Origin: a virus
IMG/VR virus record: IMGVR_UViG_3300024247_000004
Span: 1-64,000 of that record
Reading direction: 5' to 3' (one strand)
Length of the DNA stretch: 64,000 nucleotides
In this document: positions 10,247-18,396 of the stretch, one piece after another
How the letters are laid out: the number at the start of each line of letters is the position of its first letter
Position numbering within the stretch: the first letter of the stretch is position 1
Position numbers and translations under genes: made by a program
Notes under the pieces: generated by a model
The model's input: only the letters and a program-made list of their open reading frames with translations
Database searches by the model: none
What the model was told of the DNA's origin: nothing

Positions 10247-10794
10247 TTTTAAATAGTAGAAATAATTTATTTGATTTTAGATTTAATAAGAATTTTATAC
10301 CTAAAGAAATCGTAAAAAAGTATAAACCTTATTTAAATAAAATACCTGGAAATCTTTTTGAAGAGCCTATTGATTTTATTAATTATGGTATTCAAGGTAT
10401 TAATTTACCAGGAGTTACCTTCGACCCTGTAAGCCAATCAGATAATGATGGAACTACTCGTTATTTTAGAGGTAAAATTCCAACACAAAATACTATTACT
10501 AGACAATTTACAGTTACAATGCAGCTAATGGATGGTTATATTAACTACTGGATGATGAATGACATTTTATTACATTATTATGCACCTACGACTAAACAAA
10601 AACATTTAGATGATTTAAAACTTAGAGTCTTAGATGCAGAAGGATTAGGAATAGCAAGTATTACATTTGAACAACCTATATTAAATCAAATAAGTGAGTT
10701 AACATTAAACATGGCTGAAAACGTTTCAGAATTTAATACATTTGATTTAAACTTTTATTATAATAAGTTTGAAATTAAAATGGACATAGATTAA
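10243..10794 (+). CDS. Tail-tube-fold protein, gp19-like
   Basis: A 183-residue protein whose strand pattern follows T4 tail tube protein gp19. An early strand-turn FINYGIQGINLPGV corresponds to the gp19 'ATALPAGI' region, RQFTVTMQLMDGY to its central strand, and LTLNMAENVSEFNTFDLNF to the C-terminal 'VGELQLDW...IQTFEVTL' segment. T4 gp48 and gp54 share related folds, so this may be the tube itself or a tube-initiation/baseplate protein. It is not next to the portal gene as gp19 is in T4. The start overlaps the upstream stop by 4 bases. Confidence 0.5.
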   Translation: MILNSRNNLFDFRFNKNFIPKEIVKKYKPYLNKIPGNLFEEPIDFINYGIQGINLPGVTFDPVSQSDNDGTTRYFRGKIPTQNTITRQFTVTMQLMDGYINYWMMNDILLHYYAPTTKQKHLDDLKLRVLDAEGLGIASITFEQPILNQISELTLNMAENVSEFNTFDLNFYYNKFEIKMDID

Positions 10795-10796
10795 AA

Positions 10797-10805
10797 GATA
10801 TATAA
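10797..10805 (+). promoter_or_regulatory. Late-promoter-like motif GATATATAA
   Basis: Exact copy of the recurring motif, ending 3 bases before the ATG at 10809. If it is a -10 element, transcription would begin at or within the start codon region. Confidence 0.45.
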
Positions 10806-10808
10806 CTT

Positions 10809-11177
10809 ATGAAAACATTTATAGAATATTTAGAAGAAAACAGAGTTACTGAAAAGGAAATGCAACTTTTAACAGAAGGACTTCAACAAGAATGGACTCC
10901 TGAACTAGAAGAAAAAGTAGATAAAGCAGTTGATGAATTTTTAAACGAATACAGAGATAAAAATGGAGACTTAGATGTTGATAGATTTAATAATGAAATG
11001 ACTAATGAAGGTCTTTTAGGTTCCATTGTAGGTGGTCTTGCTGGATTTGCTTTAGGAAAATCTATTGGAAAAATGGTAGCTAAAGTATTAGGTGTACAAA
11101 AAGGTATTCTATATGATTTATTAACTTCACGACTCGTTGGAACTGCAATCGGAGCTTCAATCGGTAAAAGGTTTTAA
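10809..11177 (+). CDS. Small capsid-targeting-tag protein with glycine-zipper C-terminus
   Basis: A 122-residue protein. The N-terminus MKTFIEYLEEN closely resembles the capsid-targeting sequence of T4 internal proteins (MKTYQEFIAEA in IPIII). [LIV]-x-E sites in the first 25 residues (YLEE, LLTEG) fit gp21-type prohead protease cleavage. The C-terminal half has Gly-spaced hydrophobic helices (LLGSIVGGLAGFALGKSIGK, then LVGTAIGASIGKRF) like membrane-inserting glycine zippers. A packaged, possibly ejected, membrane-active protein is inferred. A late-type motif lies immediately upstream. Confidence 0.55.
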   Translation: MKTFIEYLEENRVTEKEMQLLTEGLQQEWTPELEEKVDKAVDEFLNEYRDKNGDLDVDRFNNEMTNEGLLGSIVGGLAGFALGKSIGKMVAKVLGVQKGILYDLLTSRLVGTAIGASIGKRF

Positions 11178-11178
11178 T

Positions 11179-11835
11179 ATGAATTTTATTACAATTGATT
11201 TTTCTTTAAACTCTCCTGGTATTTGTTTATTTAATGACAATACTAATCAATATCATTTTATTTCTTATTTAAAAAGATCAGGTACAAAAAAGGCTATTAA
11301 GACACAGGAAGACTTAGCTTTAATGGAGGGTGTTACTCTTGTTTTTCAGCCGGATTGGGAAACTCATGTTGATTATTCTAGTATTGAACTTGCTAAGATT
11401 AAACGTTATGATATTATGTCAAATAATATTATCGAACTAATTACAAAACATATAGATAAAGAAGACTCATTTAAGATAGCATTTGAAGGGGTATCTTATG
11501 GTAGTTCTGCTGGGACTAATAATATTATTGATATGGCAGCGGCTGCATCTATTCTTAAGATTAAACTTCTCAAATACTTTAAGCCTGAAGATATTTTAAC
11601 AATAGCTCCTTCAACAATTAAAAAACATGCAGGTAAAGGTAATATGAATAAGCTAGCTTTATGGGAAGTTTTTATAAATAATTCTACTGGTGAAAAATTT
11701 CTCGAGGAGACAAAATTCTGGAAGTTCGCTAAAACCGTTGAATTCGGTAAATCTATCCCAAAGCCCTTTGATGACCTTGTAGACGCTTTCTACTTAAACT
11801 CCTTAATGAGAACCTTAGAACCTAATCTTCCCTGA
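11179..11835 (+). CDS. RuvC-like/RNase H-fold Holliday junction resolvase
   Basis: A 218-residue protein with the RuvC arrangement of acidic residues: D7 in ITIDFSLNSPG on the first strand, E103 in AFEGVSYGSS, and D198/D199/D202 in FDDLVDAFYL at the C-terminus, plus a basic STIKKHAGKGNMNK segment. A longer reading with a TTG start at 11137 exists, but the ATG at 11179 fits better because the motif starts right after it. It precedes gp32 and primase, a setting that fits recombination intermediate resolution. T4 uses the unrelated endonuclease VII (gp49) for this role. Confidence 0.7.
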   Translation: MNFITIDFSLNSPGICLFNDNTNQYHFISYLKRSGTKKAIKTQEDLALMEGVTLVFQPDWETHVDYSSIELAKIKRYDIMSNNIIELITKHIDKEDSFKIAFEGVSYGSSAGTNNIIDMAAAASILKIKLLKYFKPEDILTIAPSTIKKHAGKGNMNKLALWEVFINNSTGEKFLEETKFWKFAKTVEFGKSIPKPFDDLVDAFYLNSLMRTLEPNLP

Positions 11836-11943
11836 GGCTTAAATACTTAAGTTATATAGCCCGTTCTCTCTTTTGTTTCAGAAAATATAAAAAAAAATTA
11901 AAAAAAGTTTTTAGTCTATTTGGTTGAAACTATTCTAAAAAGA

Positions 11944-11952
11944 GATATATAA
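11944..11952 (+). promoter_or_regulatory. Late-promoter-like motif GATATATAA
   Basis: Exact copy in the 336-bp stretch between the resolvase and gp32, 8 bases before the ATG of a 43-residue reading frame. The part of this gap before the motif (11836-11943) is A/T-rich with no gene that I see. Confidence 0.45.
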
Positions 11953-11960
11953 TATTGTAT

Positions 11961-12092
11961 ATGGAAAACGATAAACTAAGTTCATATTTGAACACTAATT
12001 ATCGGACCCTGTCTGAAGCAAACATAGGTGCAATAGCACAAACTAAGTCGGTTAGACGCGCAAACAAGGTTCATATTATGAAACTATTTTAA
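11961..12092 (+). CDS. Possible 43-residue small protein
   Basis: The frame reads MENDKLSSYLNTNYRTLSEA and ends HIMKLF. It has a promoter-like motif just upstream. It uses CGG, CGC, CTG and TCG codons that are unusual in this AGA/TTA-preferring genome, so it may be foreign, decaying or not translated. No family recognised. Confidence 0.35.
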   Translation: MENDKLSSYLNTNYRTLSEANIGAIAQTKSVRRANKVHIMKLF

Positions 12093-12097
12093 AGTTG

Positions 12098-12171
12098 ACT
12101 ATATAATATTATAAGTTTAAAGTATAAACGGTAAATTAAAGTAAATTAAAGATTAAAAGTAAATTAAAGTT
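12098..12171 (+). promoter_or_regulatory. gp32 leader: TATATAAT box, small hairpin and A/T-only direct repeats
   Basis: ACTATATAAT at 12098-12107 could be a promoter. GTTTA (12115-12119) can pair with TAAAC (12125-12129). Then GTAAATTAAA occurs three times (12131, 12141, 12159) up to the ATG at 12172. In T4 the gene 32 mRNA has an upstream pseudoknot followed by unstructured UUAAA/AAAUU repeats that gp32 binds to repress its own translation. The layout here is analogous, so autogenous control is inferred. Confidence 0.5.
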
Positions 12172-13098
12172 ATGGAAGATTTTAACATTTTTAGCATTGG
12201 TGTCGAAGACATCAACACACATGAACAAGAGGTAAATACAACTGGAAACATGATGTATAAGCCTTCTGCCGATGATGGCAAAGACGGAACGTATAAAGCA
12301 TTAATTAGATTCGTTCCTAATATTGAAAACCCAAGAAATTCATTAATTAAAAAATACGTAAACTGGCTAACAGGTCCAAACGGCGATTCTAAGTTGATTG
12401 ATTCTCCAACTACAATTGGTGAACACTGTCCAGTTTCTGATGCATTTTTTAGATTAAGAAAATCAGAAAGCGCAGTTGATAGAAAGGCGTCTGATAAATT
12501 AAAAAGAAGAGAATCTTATGTAGCTCTTGTAAAAATTATCAAAGACCCTCAACAACCTGAATTAGAAGGTACTTATAAAATATTTAAATTCGGTTACAAA
12601 ATCAAAGAAAAAATCGATGCGGAATTAAAGCCTAATTTTGGTGAGCCAACTCAAGTATTTGATTTATTTGAAGGTAAAAACTTTGAATTAGTAATTACAA
12701 GACAAAACGATTATAATAACTACGACACTTCTAAATTCTCATCTTCAACATCTGCGGTCACTGTTAAAGGTAAAGCAGCAGAAAGAACTAAAGAAGATAT
12801 GGATGCTATTAAAACTGAATTAGAAGGAGCCCCTTCAATGAAGCAGTTTGAATACAGACCATGGGATGAAGACACAAGAAATTTCGTAAATAGCGTTCTT
12901 AAAATGTATTTAAACCCTGGTGAAGCAATAGATGCTGTAACTAATCAGTTTGAAACAAGCACTCCGGTACCTAAAGCTGAAAAGGCTACTTCAACTCCTA
13001 AAGCTGAAAAGGCTACTTCAACTCCTAAAGCTGAAAAGGAAGCAACACCAGCAGGTGGCGATGATTTAGAATCTTTTCTGAATGATCTCGAACTCTAA
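12172..13098 (+). CDS. 32: gp32-like single-stranded DNA-binding protein
   Basis: A 308-residue protein that coats ssDNA at the replication fork and in recombination. It matches T4 gp32 through GTYKALIRFVPN (T4 GQAVIRFLP), ESYVALVKIIKDPQQPELEG (T4 SYWANILVVKDPAAPENEG), FKFGYKIKEKID, and an acidic tail DDLESFLNDLEL like T4 DLDDLLNDL, the region that binds partner proteins. The T4 zinc site (one His, three Cys) is largely missing: only GEHCPVSDAFF remains. The linker holds a 9-residue repeat, STPKAEKAT-like, encoded by 27-bp units from ~12970. The end overlaps the primase gene by 17 bases. Confidence 0.92.
   Translation: MEDFNIFSIGVEDINTHEQEVNTTGNMMYKPSADDGKDGTYKALIRFVPNIENPRNSLIKKYVNWLTGPNGDSKLIDSPTTIGEHCPVSDAFFRLRKSESAVDRKASDKLKRRESYVALVKIIKDPQQPELEGTYKIFKFGYKIKEKIDAELKPNFGEPTQVFDLFEGKNFELVITRQNDYNNYDTSKFSSSTSAVTVKGKAAERTKEDMDAIKTELEGAPSMKQFEYRPWDEDTRNFVNSVLKMYLNPGEAIDAVTNQFETSTPVPKAEKATSTPKAEKATSTPKAEKEATPAGGDDLESFLNDLEL
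12970..13042 (+). repeat. 27-bp tandem repeat in the gp32 linker
   Basis: CCTAAAGCTGAAAAGG begins units at 12970, 12997 and 13024. The first two units are complete and identical over 27 bases and the third diverges after about 19. It encodes PKAEKATST units between the DNA-binding core and the acidic tail, so copy number could vary without breaking the frame. Confidence 0.8.
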
Positions 13099-14164
13099 TA
13101 TAGAATTAACATTAGAACTAAGAGAGAAGGTAAAAACACTAGTCAAAGAAGTAGTTGTAAAAACCCACTCTAATCGCAATAAGCAAATGATAAAGGACAT
13201 GTCAGGTAGATTAAACCTGGCATGTCCCTATTGCGGTGATTCTCACAAAGATGAAAATGCTAAAAGAGGCAACGTCTTTTGGAATAACTTAGGTTATTAT
13301 TGTTTTAACTGTGACTACCACACTAACTTTTATTCTTTCTTAAAAGATTTCGGTATTCAACTGCCAGATAAAATGGACGCTATTACTCTAATAGATTATA
13401 TTAAGACAAATACACAGGTTAAAGACACTTCTGAAAAATTTACACCATTTGTATATGAAAAAATATTAGAGCTTTCAATTGAAATAGAAGACTTTTCAAA
13501 AGCAACTGGAGCAAAGCCTATTCAAATCGGGGATTGGATATGGTTTAAATTAAAGGAAAGGCTCTTACACAAAAAACTAGATAGCTTTTTATTTAATCCA
13601 AGAGATCAAAGACTTTGGATTTTAAATAAATCCAATAATAATAAAATTATAGGTGCACAGTGTAGAAGAATGAAAGGGCATGGATCTAGATACTTAACAT
13701 ATGATCTAAGTAAAATACATGAAGCCATACTCAATAAACCTATTGAAATGGACGAGATGACTCGCCAACAATTTAATAACGTGTCTACATTGTTTGGAGC
13801 ATTAAAGGTTAATTTCCAAAATCCAGTTACAATATTCGAAGGCCCATTAGATGCAATGTTTATGAGAAACTCAATTGCATTATGTACAGTTGGAAGAGAT
13901 ACTACTAAATTAGACTATATTGATAGTAGTCGATATATGTTAGATAATGATGAAGCCGGCCTCAAAAAATCCATTGAAAAACTTAAATCAGGTAAAAAGG
14001 TATTTATGTGGACTAAATATCTAAAGGATAAAAAAATGGATAAATATACTATAAAAGATTTAAACGACCTTGTAAAGGTTTGTTATAATGAAAAAATAAA
14101 GTTATCTCTGTCAGAGTTAGATGATTATTTTACTAACGATAAACTTGATATGAGATATGTTTGA
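13082..14164 (+). CDS. 61: gp61-like DNA primase
   Basis: A 360-residue primase that makes RNA primers for lagging-strand synthesis with the gp41 helicase. The N-terminal zinc-binding domain has C48-x2-C51 (CPYCGDSH) and C74-x2-C77 (CFNC). A TOPRIM-like catalytic part shows the acidic residue in TIFEGPLDAMF (~254) and the acidic pair in MLDNDEAG (~287). It starts inside the gp32 gene and its end overlaps the next small gene by 8 bases, so translation is probably coupled. Size is close to T4 gp61 (342 residues). Confidence 0.88.
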   Translation: MISNSNIELTLELREKVKTLVKEVVVKTHSNRNKQMIKDMSGRLNLACPYCGDSHKDENAKRGNVFWNNLGYYCFNCDYHTNFYSFLKDFGIQLPDKMDAITLIDYIKTNTQVKDTSEKFTPFVYEKILELSIEIEDFSKATGAKPIQIGDWIWFKLKERLLHKKLDSFLFNPRDQRLWILNKSNNNKIIGAQCRRMKGHGSRYLTYDLSKIHEAILNKPIEMDEMTRQQFNNVSTLFGALKVNFQNPVTIFEGPLDAMFMRNSIALCTVGRDTTKLDYIDSSRYMLDNDEAGLKKSIEKLKSGKKVFMWTKYLKDKKMDKYTIKDLNDLVKVCYNEKIKLSLSELDDYFTNDKLDMRYV

Positions 14165-14363
14165 TATAGATATGGATGAGGAATTAGACAAGTTTTATAG
14201 AGATAAAAACAGGTTTAAAAATTTAAAGAAAATGTTAGATTTTAAATTTAACAAAGAAGATTTTGAAGGTAAAGGTATTAAGATGAGTCAACCTAAATTT
14301 AAAAAGAAATTGACTACATCGACGTTTATAAAAAGTAAAAGTAATAAGAAAGGACTATTTTAA
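14157..14363 (+). CDS. Small basic protein of unknown function
   Basis: A 68-residue protein with an acidic start (MFDIDMDEELDKF) and a Lys-rich C-terminus (KFKKKL and SKSNKKGLF). It overlaps both neighbours, primase and the UvsY-like gene, by a few bases and so belongs to the same replication/recombination operon. No family recognised. Confidence 0.6.
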   Translation: MFDIDMDEELDKFYRDKNRFKNLKKMLDFKFNKEDFEGKGIKMSQPKFKKKLTTSTFIKSKSNKKGLF

Positions 14364-14806
14364 TGGAACAACAAAAAGACACAAAGGCAAGTAAGATATT
14401 AAAGTTAGATGAAAAGTTAGGAGTACAGAGAGAAAGATGGACTAAAAAGATAACTGCACTTGCACATGGTATTAAGACATTAAGTGGAATGGAAATTGTT
14501 ATCGGTGATATTTTACATACAAGACAATTAATGGTAGAACAGTTAATGTATGTACAGCTTAAAACAAAAGAGCAGAAAAAACAAGTCGACATTAAATGGA
14601 AAGAGGCTTGGATAAGATATTACAACTATGATTATAAATTAACTGATAAAATAAAAGCACAATTTTTAGAAGCTGAATTAGCAGATGATAAAATGATTTT
14701 ATCTCAGTTAGAAAATCAAGTTGAATTTTATAGAGAATCAATAAAGACTCTCGATAATATGGGATTTGCAGTACGTAATAGACTTGCAATTAAAGATCTC
14801 GTTTAA
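14363..14806 (+). CDS. uvsY: UvsY-like recombination mediator
   Basis: A 147-residue helical protein close to the length of T4 UvsY (137), which loads UvsX recombinase onto gp32-coated ssDNA. The C-terminal LDNMGFAVRNRLAIKDL lines up with T4 LDAIKSRGFAIKHIQDM, and the central Lys-rich KLTDKIKAQFLEAELADDK fits. It sits between primase and UvsW in a recombination cluster. The match is by eye, so it is probable rather than certain. Confidence 0.65.
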   Translation: MEQQKDTKASKILKLDEKLGVQRERWTKKITALAHGIKTLSGMEIVIGDILHTRQLMVEQLMYVQLKTKEQKKQVDIKWKEAWIRYYNYDYKLTDKIKAQFLEAELADDKMILSQLENQVEFYRESIKTLDNMGFAVRNRLAIKDLV

Positions 14807-14822
14807 AAATTATGTTGAATGA

Positions 14823-16322
14823 ATGGAGCTTACTCTCACAGAGAATAAACAATATTTAAGAGTTGATGAAGCATCTGAGCTTGAACTTGAACAACTAAAC
14901 ATATCACTAACTAAAAGAATCGACAGCTGGAGATTTAATCCTCTAGTAAAAAAAGGAATATGGGATGGGTACATTTCATATTTTAAAGATAATAAGTGGA
15001 TTCCGGCAGGTTTATGGAGATATGTTTATAATGTTTGTAAAGAATATAGATTTGAACTTAATATTAATGGCGTTAAAGAGCTGTTTGATAAGAATGTTAC
15101 AGCATCTTATTTTGAGAAGTGGGCTTTGGCCTTCTTTGAAGGTTCAGAGATAACTCCTAGGGACTATCAAATAGAAGCTGCGTATAATATCCTTAAGTTT
15201 AGAAAGTGTCTTAGTGAACTTGCTACGTCTGCAGGAAAGACATTAATTAGTTTCCTTACAGTTGCTTATTTATTAGAACAAGAAAAGGCAAAGAAGATTT
15301 TATTCATTGTACCTAATGTTTCATTGGTTGTTCAAGCAACTGAAGATTTTTCAGACTATAATTATGCAAATAGGGTTAATATAAAAATTCAACAAATATT
15401 TAGTGGTAAAAAGATTAGAGATGGTAGAAATGTAGTGATAGGTACATATCAATCTCTCGTTAAAAAGAAGCAAGAATATTTTGATCAGTTTGATGCTGTT
15501 ATAATTGATGAGTGTCACAAAATGAAAAGCCAATCTATTAAAACAATCTTACAGAAATGTGTAAACGCAGAATATAGATATGGTCTTTCAGGTACAATTC
15601 CTAAAGACGGCACATTAGATCGTTTAACATTGATGGCTTATACAGGTCCACTAATCAGTGAGGTGAGTGCTAGTTTCTTACAACAAGAGGGGTATATAGC
15701 AAATTGTAAGGTTAAAGTAATTGAAATGGATTATGCACCTGAAAGTGCTAAGAATGCCTTTACAGAAATGGCTCAAAACAGATATGAAAACAAGGACTTA
15801 TTTCAATTAGAACAAAACTACATAATTAATTCAGAACCAAGATTAAATTTTATATGTAAGGTTATTGGTAAAATACCAAGAAATAGTCTTGTACTTTTTC
15901 ATAGGATTGAACATGGAAAAAAGGTTTATGAAAAACTTAGACAAGAAAGTAATAAAGCGGTCTATTATGTAGATGGCGGCACAGACAAGGATATTAGAGA
16001 AGAGTATAAGAAAAAGATGGAAGCTGGAGATGAGGTTGCAATCGTTGCAAGTTATGGTACATTCTCTACAGGTATATCAATTAAAAAAATTCACAATATC
16101 TTTTTTACAGAAAGTTTTAAGTCTGAGGTTATTATTAGACAATCAATTGGTAGAGGATTAAGACAACATCACTCTAAAAGTAGTGTTCTTATTATAGACT
16201 TTGTAGATGATTTGGCCACTACAGAATGGAGTAATTATTTAATGAAACACTCTAAAGCAAGACAATCAATATACAAAGAACAACAGTTTGAGTACAGTGT
16301 AAAGAAATTTCAATTTGAGTGA
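14823..16322 (+). CDS. uvsW: UvsW-like SF2 helicase
   Basis: A 499-residue ATP-dependent helicase that branch-migrates recombination intermediates and unwinds R-loops in T4. Visible motifs are Walker A in ATSAGKTLISF (~residue 140), DECH in VIIDECHKMKS (~230), motif III in LSGTIP (~258), and motif VI in IIRQSIGRGLRQ (~440). The N-terminal ~100 residues match the UvsW substrate-recognition part, with WDGYISYFKDNKW. Length agrees with T4 UvsW (~500). Confidence 0.92.
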   Translation: MELTLTENKQYLRVDEASELELEQLNISLTKRIDSWRFNPLVKKGIWDGYISYFKDNKWIPAGLWRYVYNVCKEYRFELNINGVKELFDKNVTASYFEKWALAFFEGSEITPRDYQIEAAYNILKFRKCLSELATSAGKTLISFLTVAYLLEQEKAKKILFIVPNVSLVVQATEDFSDYNYANRVNIKIQQIFSGKKIRDGRNVVIGTYQSLVKKKQEYFDQFDAVIIDECHKMKSQSIKTILQKCVNAEYRYGLSGTIPKDGTLDRLTLMAYTGPLISEVSASFLQQEGYIANCKVKVIEMDYAPESAKNAFTEMAQNRYENKDLFQLEQNYIINSEPRLNFICKVIGKIPRNSLVLFHRIEHGKKVYEKLRQESNKAVYYVDGGTDKDIREEYKKKMEAGDEVAIVASYGTFSTGISIKKIHNIFFTESFKSEVIIRQSIGRGLRQHHSKSSVLIIDFVDDLATTEWSNYLMKHSKARQSIYKEQQFEYSVKKFQFE

Positions 16323-16332
16323 TATTTAAGGT

Positions 16333-16341
16333 GATATATAA
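16333..16341 (+). promoter_or_regulatory. Late-promoter-like motif GATATATAA
   Basis: Exact copy 32 bases before the ATG at 16374, followed by an A-rich leader. It marks the start of the accessory block after UvsW. Confidence 0.55.
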
Positions 16342-16373
16342 TTATAATATAGTAATAAAAAAACATAATAAAA

Positions 16374-17108
16374 ATGGAAACACAAATTCAATCATTTGCT
16401 ACATTTTCTGAAACTAGAAAAGCAGCAATAGACACTAAGATAAAAGAAGAAGCGTCTACAAAGAGAACAACTGAAGCTCAAAGATTTGCTGACTTATTAG
16501 CTGAGTATGAAGTAACCACTGTTGCTGAAATAGCTGAAGAACAAAGAACTGAATTTTTTGCTAAATTAGTTGGAGAAACTGATGAGGTAGAAACTGAAGG
16601 TAATGCATTTGGAGCAGCTGTTAAAAAAGCAAAAGAAGAAGATAAAGAAGAATTTAAAGTAGGCGGAGAAACTTACAAAGTAGAAGAATCAACAGTTACC
16701 GAAGCTAGAGCTAAATATGTAAATACACAAAAAACAGTAGATGGTAATCCATTAATATCTTTTAATAGCTCCACTACTAGAGCTAAATGGATTGATGAAA
16801 ATAAATCAAATGTTATATCTGTACCTGATTCAACGGTTATTAATTCCGATCAAGGTAGAGTAGTAGGTTCTAGTAGAGGTCCTTATTACTTAATCGTAAA
16901 GGCAGATGTACTAGAAGAATCTAAAGTTGAAGAAGCTGAAGTTAAGTCTGATGAAGATTTTATGGAGATGGCTATGACAATGTATAAAGAAGCATTCGGT
17001 GATGATTTTGACGAGGCTAAAGCTAAAGAAGCTGCTGAAGGAATGTTAAAGAAAGCTGATGGAGACTATGGAGCTGCTGTAGGAATGTTACAATCATCTT
17101 TAGGATAA
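16374..17108 (+). CDS. Acidic helical protein of unknown function, possibly capsid-associated
   Basis: A 244-residue protein very rich in Glu, Lys and Ala. It contains VTEARAKY (~residue 105), close to VTEARVSAKK in the tagged polyprotein at 23253, and several [LIV]-x-E sites. The C-terminal ~50 residues (MEMAMTMYKEAFGDDF to the end) look like a small helical domain. It heads a run of tagged proteins under a late-type motif, so a head-internal role is possible but unproven. Confidence 0.5.
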   Translation: METQIQSFATFSETRKAAIDTKIKEEASTKRTTEAQRFADLLAEYEVTTVAEIAEEQRTEFFAKLVGETDEVETEGNAFGAAVKKAKEEDKEEFKVGGETYKVEESTVTEARAKYVNTQKTVDGNPLISFNSSTTRAKWIDENKSNVISVPDSTVINSDQGRVVGSSRGPYYLIVKADVLEESKVEEAEVKSDEDFMEMAMTMYKEAFGDDFDEAKAKEAAEGMLKKADGDYGAAVGMLQSSLG

Positions 17109-17123
17109 AAATAAAATATAGAC

Positions 17124-18389
17124 ATGTTATTAACTTACGAACAATTTCTAGTCGAAAAGGCTCAGATAGTAGAGGGTAATTTGATTTTAGAAGGAGGAGC
17201 TGCAGGCCACATGCCTCATCCCTTTGACTATAATGATTTAACTTTCCAAGATTTTAAAACCATTGTTACAAATTCATTACAAGGTGAAATACATTTTGAA
17301 GAAGGACCTACTGAAAAAACAGATGGTCAAAACTTCTTTGTTACAGTAAAGGATGGTCAAGTTCTTTTCTCAAGAAACAAAGGGCAACTAATGGCACCTG
17401 TATCTTTAGATGGAGTTATTAAAATGTTCACGGGCCATGCATCAAAACTAGTAGAAGATACTTTTATCTATGCTGCAACAGATTTAGAAGCTGCATTATT
17501 AAGTTTAAGCGATCACCAAGAATTTAACAATGGACAAAACTTTCTTAATATGGAGTTAATTTATTCTAAGAACCCTAATGTGATTAATTATGACAGAGAT
17601 GTTATTCAATTTCACGGCATGGCAGAAACTGATGGCAAAGGTAATATAGTTAACATGTCACAGCAAACAGGTGCAAAACTTGCAAGACTTCTTAAAGGTA
17701 TAGAGGCAGATGTACAAAAGACATTTACAATTATTCCTCCACAAATACTTAAACTTCAGAAAAACATAGATTTTGAAAAGAGACAAAGTTATTATCACAG
17801 TAAATTAAATGACTTAAGAGATGAGTTTAATTTATCAGACGGTGACGAAGTTAAAATGTATCATGAAGCATGGTGGAGAAGAGAAATTGAAAAAGATTTT
17901 GCAGATATTTCAAGTGATTTAAAAGAAGGTTTATTTTTAAGATGGGCATACAATGACAAGCAAACTATGAATATGGTTGCTATGAAAAAGATTGCTACTC
18001 CCGAACAAATGAAAAAAATCAAAGAGTTTGATAAGATAAAAGGTAAAAAGTATAAGCAGAATATTTTACCATTTGAAAACTTATTTTTAGAGTTAGGAAA
18101 AGATGTATTATTAAATGCAAGTAATTTTGTTGCTGCAAATCCTGATTTAGAAAAGAAAAACTTACATGCTAAAATTAGAAAGGCAGCAGCTGACGTTAAA
18201 CTTAACGGTGACTTAAAGCAAGTTGCTAAAATCGAAGCTGAATTAGAAAGATTAGAAAGTATTGGAGGTATCGAAGGTATTGTACCAACTGAGGGAATAG
18301 TCTTTAAATATAAAGGTAAGATTATGAAACTTACCGGCACATTTGCTGCAATTAATCAGCTTATGGGCATCATAAAATACGGAAGATAA
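17124..18389 (+). CDS. Tagged nucleotidyltransferase of the RNA/DNA ligase superfamily
   Basis: A 421-residue protein. The N-terminus MLLTYEQFLVEKAQ looks like a T4 internal-protein capsid-targeting tag, followed by further [LIV]-x-E sites (IVEG, ILEGG). The ligase superfamily motifs follow: motif I EKTDGQN with candidate nucleophile K65, motif III-like NMELIYS with E144, motif IV EGIVFKYKG with E390, and motif V MKLTG with K402. A ligase of this type would join nucleic acid ends through an enzyme-AMP intermediate; RNA versus DNA substrate cannot be told. The tag suggests packaging in the head and injection with the genome. Confidence 0.65.
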   Translation: MLLTYEQFLVEKAQIVEGNLILEGGAAGHMPHPFDYNDLTFQDFKTIVTNSLQGEIHFEEGPTEKTDGQNFFVTVKDGQVLFSRNKGQLMAPVSLDGVIKMFTGHASKLVEDTFIYAATDLEAALLSLSDHQEFNNGQNFLNMELIYSKNPNVINYDRDVIQFHGMAETDGKGNIVNMSQQTGAKLARLLKGIEADVQKTFTIIPPQILKLQKNIDFEKRQSYYHSKLNDLRDEFNLSDGDEVKMYHEAWWRREIEKDFADISSDLKEGLFLRWAYNDKQTMNMVAMKKIATPEQMKKIKEFDKIKGKKYKQNILPFENLFLELGKDVLLNASNFVAANPDLEKKNLHAKIRKAAADVKLNGDLKQVAKIEAELERLESIGGIEGIVPTEGIVFKYKGKIMKLTGTFAAINQLMGIIKYGR

Positions 18390-18396
18390 ATATACT

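Noticed and set aside
11137-11178. TTG start extending the RuvC-like protein into the previous gene
   Set aside because: The first catalytic strand follows directly after the ATG at 11179, so extra residues are not needed.
17861-18340. 159-residue minus-strand frame opposite the ligase gene
   Set aside because: Low-complexity Phe/Ser-rich translation typical of the antisense of Lys/Glu-rich coding sequence; plus-strand motifs IV and V lie there.
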